Of a stretch of 64,000 bases of DNA, positions 62,391 to 64,000 are shown piece by piece. The position numbers were made by a program, and so were the translations under genes. The notes below the pieces were generated by a model. That model was given only the letters and a program-made list of their open reading frames with translations. It was not told the DNA's origin and searched no databases. Each line of letters opens with the position of its first letter. Positions within the stretch are counted from its first letter, which is position 1. The stretch is from an uncultured bacterium. Its GTDB lineage: Bacteria > Verrucomicrobiota > Lentisphaeria > Victivallales > UBA1829. The stretch is taken from contig CACYHQ010000001.1 in the NCBI GenBank assembly GCA_902774245.1, positions 62,001 to 126,000 of the forward strand, written 5' to 3'.

Positions 62391-63281
62391 ATGCAGTTCT
62401 CCGGCCATCCTGTTTCCTTCTTCTATCCCTGGCGTTTCGTCTCCCGCGAACTCTATCGGTCCGTCATGGTCGATTTCCGCGACCACAGCGCGGACCGCCT
62501 CGTGATCGTGCAGGAATGGATGGAGCGCATCCTCAATGACCACGTGTTTTATCTGGATCTGCTGGAGATGGTCCGCGACGCGGGCATGAAGCTGTTCGAG
62601 GTGCACGCGCCGAACGGACCGCACTGGGATCTTTCGTGCGTGTTCGAGGGGCGGCGCGGCCCGATGATCGAAGGGCATAAGCGCGCGTTGTGCTACGCCG
62701 CGGAGACCGGATGCCGCACGTACACGATCCACATCGGCGCTGGCCAGTACAACCGGTTCCGCATGCCGATCCCGAAACTCCGCGAGGCCGCGCTCCGCAT
62801 CCTCGACGAGCTCGTCCCGCACGCGGAAAAACTCGGCGTCGTGATCGCAGTGGAGAACAGTTTCGAGCCGCCGAACACGCCCGACGAAGTGCTGTTCCTG
62901 CTGGAGCATTTCAACTCGCCCGCGCTCGGGTGCTGCTACGACGCCGGACACGCGAACGTCATGGCGCCCGCCCCCGGCAAACGTCAGGAGCTGTACTGCG
63001 CCGTCATGAAGGAGATCTGGGACGGCAACGTGGTCGAGTACCCGGACGCGCTTGGCAAGCTCGCGCCGCACGTCGTGACCGCGCATCTGCACGACAACGA
63101 CGGCTACCGCGACGCCCACGCCCTGCCCGGCTCAGGCTCGGTCGACTGGTCCGTCATCCTCGCCAAACTCGCCGCCTGCCCGCGCCTCATCTCCGTTCAG
63201 TCGGAGGTGCATTGCGACCGCGGGGAAAACGAGGTCACGCCCGGCCGCATCTGCCGGAAATTCGCGGAACTTTTCGCCTGA
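62391..63281 (+). CDS. Sugar phosphate isomerase/epimerase-like TIM-barrel protein
   Basis: This 296-residue protein belongs to the xylose-isomerase-like (AP_endonuc_2) superfamily. Metal ligands are visible in IHIGAGQ (His), VIAVENSF (Glu), CCYDAGHANV (Asp, His), TAHLHDNDG (His) and SVQSEVHC (Glu). The group contains sugar epimerases, isomerases and related enzymes, and the substrate cannot be read. No SD is obvious before the ATG. A link to sugar use is likely from the family alone. Confidence 0.82.
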   Translation: MQFSGHPVSFFYPWRFVSRELYRSVMVDFRDHSADRLVIVQEWMERILNDHVFYLDLLEMVRDAGMKLFEVHAPNGPHWDLSCVFEGRRGPMIEGHKRALCYAAETGCRTYTIHIGAGQYNRFRMPIPKLREAALRILDELVPHAEKLGVVIAVENSFEPPNTPDEVLFLLEHFNSPALGCCYDAGHANVMAPAPGKRQELYCAVMKEIWDGNVVEYPDALGKLAPHVVTAHLHDNDGYRDAHALPGSGSVDWSVILAKLAACPRLISVQSEVHCDRGENEVTPGRICRKFAELFA

Positions 63282-63497
63282 AACAAAACAGGCGCATCCG
63301 CGCGCGCTCAAAATACCGTACAAATCATAACGGAAACATGTCCGCAGAGGCCATTCTTTTTCCGTTTTCAGTCCGTTATTCTCCATTTTCCGGCGAATTT
63401 TTCGCGTTTTTTCACGAAAACGGCTTGACTTTTCCGCAAATCGGGGAAACAGTATTGAAGAAAAATCTTTCCCCGTTCAACAGAAAGGATTCTGCGC

Positions 63498-64000
63498 ATG
63501 AAAAAAACGTACGTGCTCGATACGAACGTCATCCTCCACAGCGCGCAGGCGCTGAACTCGTTTGAGGACAACGAAGTCGTCATCCCCATGACCGTGATCG
63601 AAGAGCTGGACAAGTTCAAACGCAATCAGGATGAACTCGGCCGCAACACCCGTCAGGCGATCCGCCAGATCGACGCGCTCCGTCAGAAAGGCTCGCTCGC
63701 GAAAGGCGTTCCGCTCAACAACTCCCCGGATCCCGACAAATGCGGCAGCCTCCGCGTCATCGTCAGCGAAGGACGCCTCTCGGACAGCTCGGACATGAAG
63801 GTGCCGGACAACCGCATCCTGAACGTGGCGAAGATGCTCATGGAACAGAAAAAACAGCCCGTGATCTTCATCACCAAGGACCTGAACCTGCGCCTGAAGG
63901 CCGACGCGCTCGGCATCCCCGTGGAGGACTTCGAATGCGAGCAGGTCAACAGCGACGAACTCTACCCCGGCGTGCTCACGCTCCCCGCCGACGCCGACCT
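63498..64000 (+). CDS. PhoH-like ATPase with N-terminal PIN domain (3' end outside window)
   Basis: The first 167 residues are visible. They form a PIN-type nuclease domain with YVLDTNVILHSAQAL, VVIPMTVIEELDKFKRN, GRNTRQAIRQID and VIFITKDLNLRLKADALG; these carry its four acidic residues. In full-length relatives (about 440 residues, YlaK/PhoH2 type) a PhoH RNA-helicase-like ATPase follows. The family is linked to RNA unwinding and cleavage. AAAGGAT precedes the ATG. Confidence 0.9.
   Translation, partial: MKKTYVLDTNVILHSAQALNSFEDNEVVIPMTVIEELDKFKRNQDELGRNTRQAIRQIDALRQKGSLAKGVPLNNSPDPDKCGSLRVIVSEGRLSDSSDMKVPDNRILNVAKMLMEQKKQPVIFITKDLNLRLKADALGIPVEDFECEQVNSDELYPGVLTLPADAD

Noticed and set aside
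63424..63460. TTGACT before the PIN-PhoH gene as a promoter
   Set aside because: The next -10-like box (TATTGA) is 22 bases away, beyond the spacing seen elsewhere in the window, so it was not listed.

Overview
The window is a GC-rich (roughly 60 %) chromosomal segment of a Gram-negative bacterium. Lipid A genes (lpxB, lpxA, lpxK) are present, and many products carry lipoprotein or Sec signals. A Verrucomicrobia/Planctomycetes-type Minf_1886-like protein, a sigma factor overlapping a Ser/Thr kinase with a planctomycete-style N-terminal leader, and a degenerate pseudopilin-like protein point to the PVC superphylum. My best inference is a Lentisphaerota/Victivallales-like, probably gut-associated glycan degrader; this rests on gene content only. 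No prophage, insertion sequence, CRISPR array or integrase was seen.

Layout: 1-1700, ffh (3' end) and lpxB. 1711-5759, a Ser/Thr kinase, its overlapping ECF-type sigma factor and a glycine-rich secreted repeat protein, all on the minus strand. 5998-10431, a minus-strand operon of a GT-C glycosyltransferase, an rlmN fused in frame to a membrane-anchored ankyrin domain, and a short recO. 10593-13059, nnr and a 5'-nucleotidase. 13173-18078, a GH43 enzyme, two small unknown genes and a cupin/acyl-CoA synthetase whose XRE domain has been cut off by a deletion. 18453-24391, a receiver protein, a TPR lipoprotein, dnaG and a GH51 arabinofuranosidase. 24703-31296, a glycine-rich lipoprotein, a NifU-like protein, a GNAT enzyme, a leucine-rich-repeat membrane protein and an ankyrin-repeat protein. 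31835-35524, rhaM-like mutarotase and a secreted GH2 beta-galactosidase. 35612-44705, a YgiQ radical SAM protein, two conserved hypotheticals, an M16 peptidase, a LysM lipoprotein and a spermidine-synthase-like membrane protein. 44713-49000, a methyltransferase, a 35-residue basic protein with lpxA, and two minus-strand genes with duplicated promoters. 47728-50195, the classic rpsP-khpA-trmD-rplS-rnhB operon. 50397-52574, a split chromate-type transporter, an amidohydrolase and tRNA-Glu. 52665-55843, a Na/Pi-type transporter with DUF2062. 56096-63281, a fused WecA/CapD-like protein, lpxK, pyruvate phosphate dikinase and a sugar isomerase-like protein. 63498 to the end, the start of a PIN-PhoH protein.

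Together these encode envelope building, plant-type glycan breakdown (arabinan, galactoside, rhamnose) and core information processing. About two dozen promoters share one architecture: TTGAnt-like -35, a 16 or 17 nt spacer, and TATaTT or TATCTT. A family of small stem-loops, with variable 7-bp stems, an AGCGnAGC-like loop and TGCYTCAG after it, recurs at the 3' ends of plus-strand genes. The most unusual items are the RlmN-ankyrin fusion, this stem-loop family, the broken XRE-cupin-ligase gene and the duplicated 57-bp promoter block.
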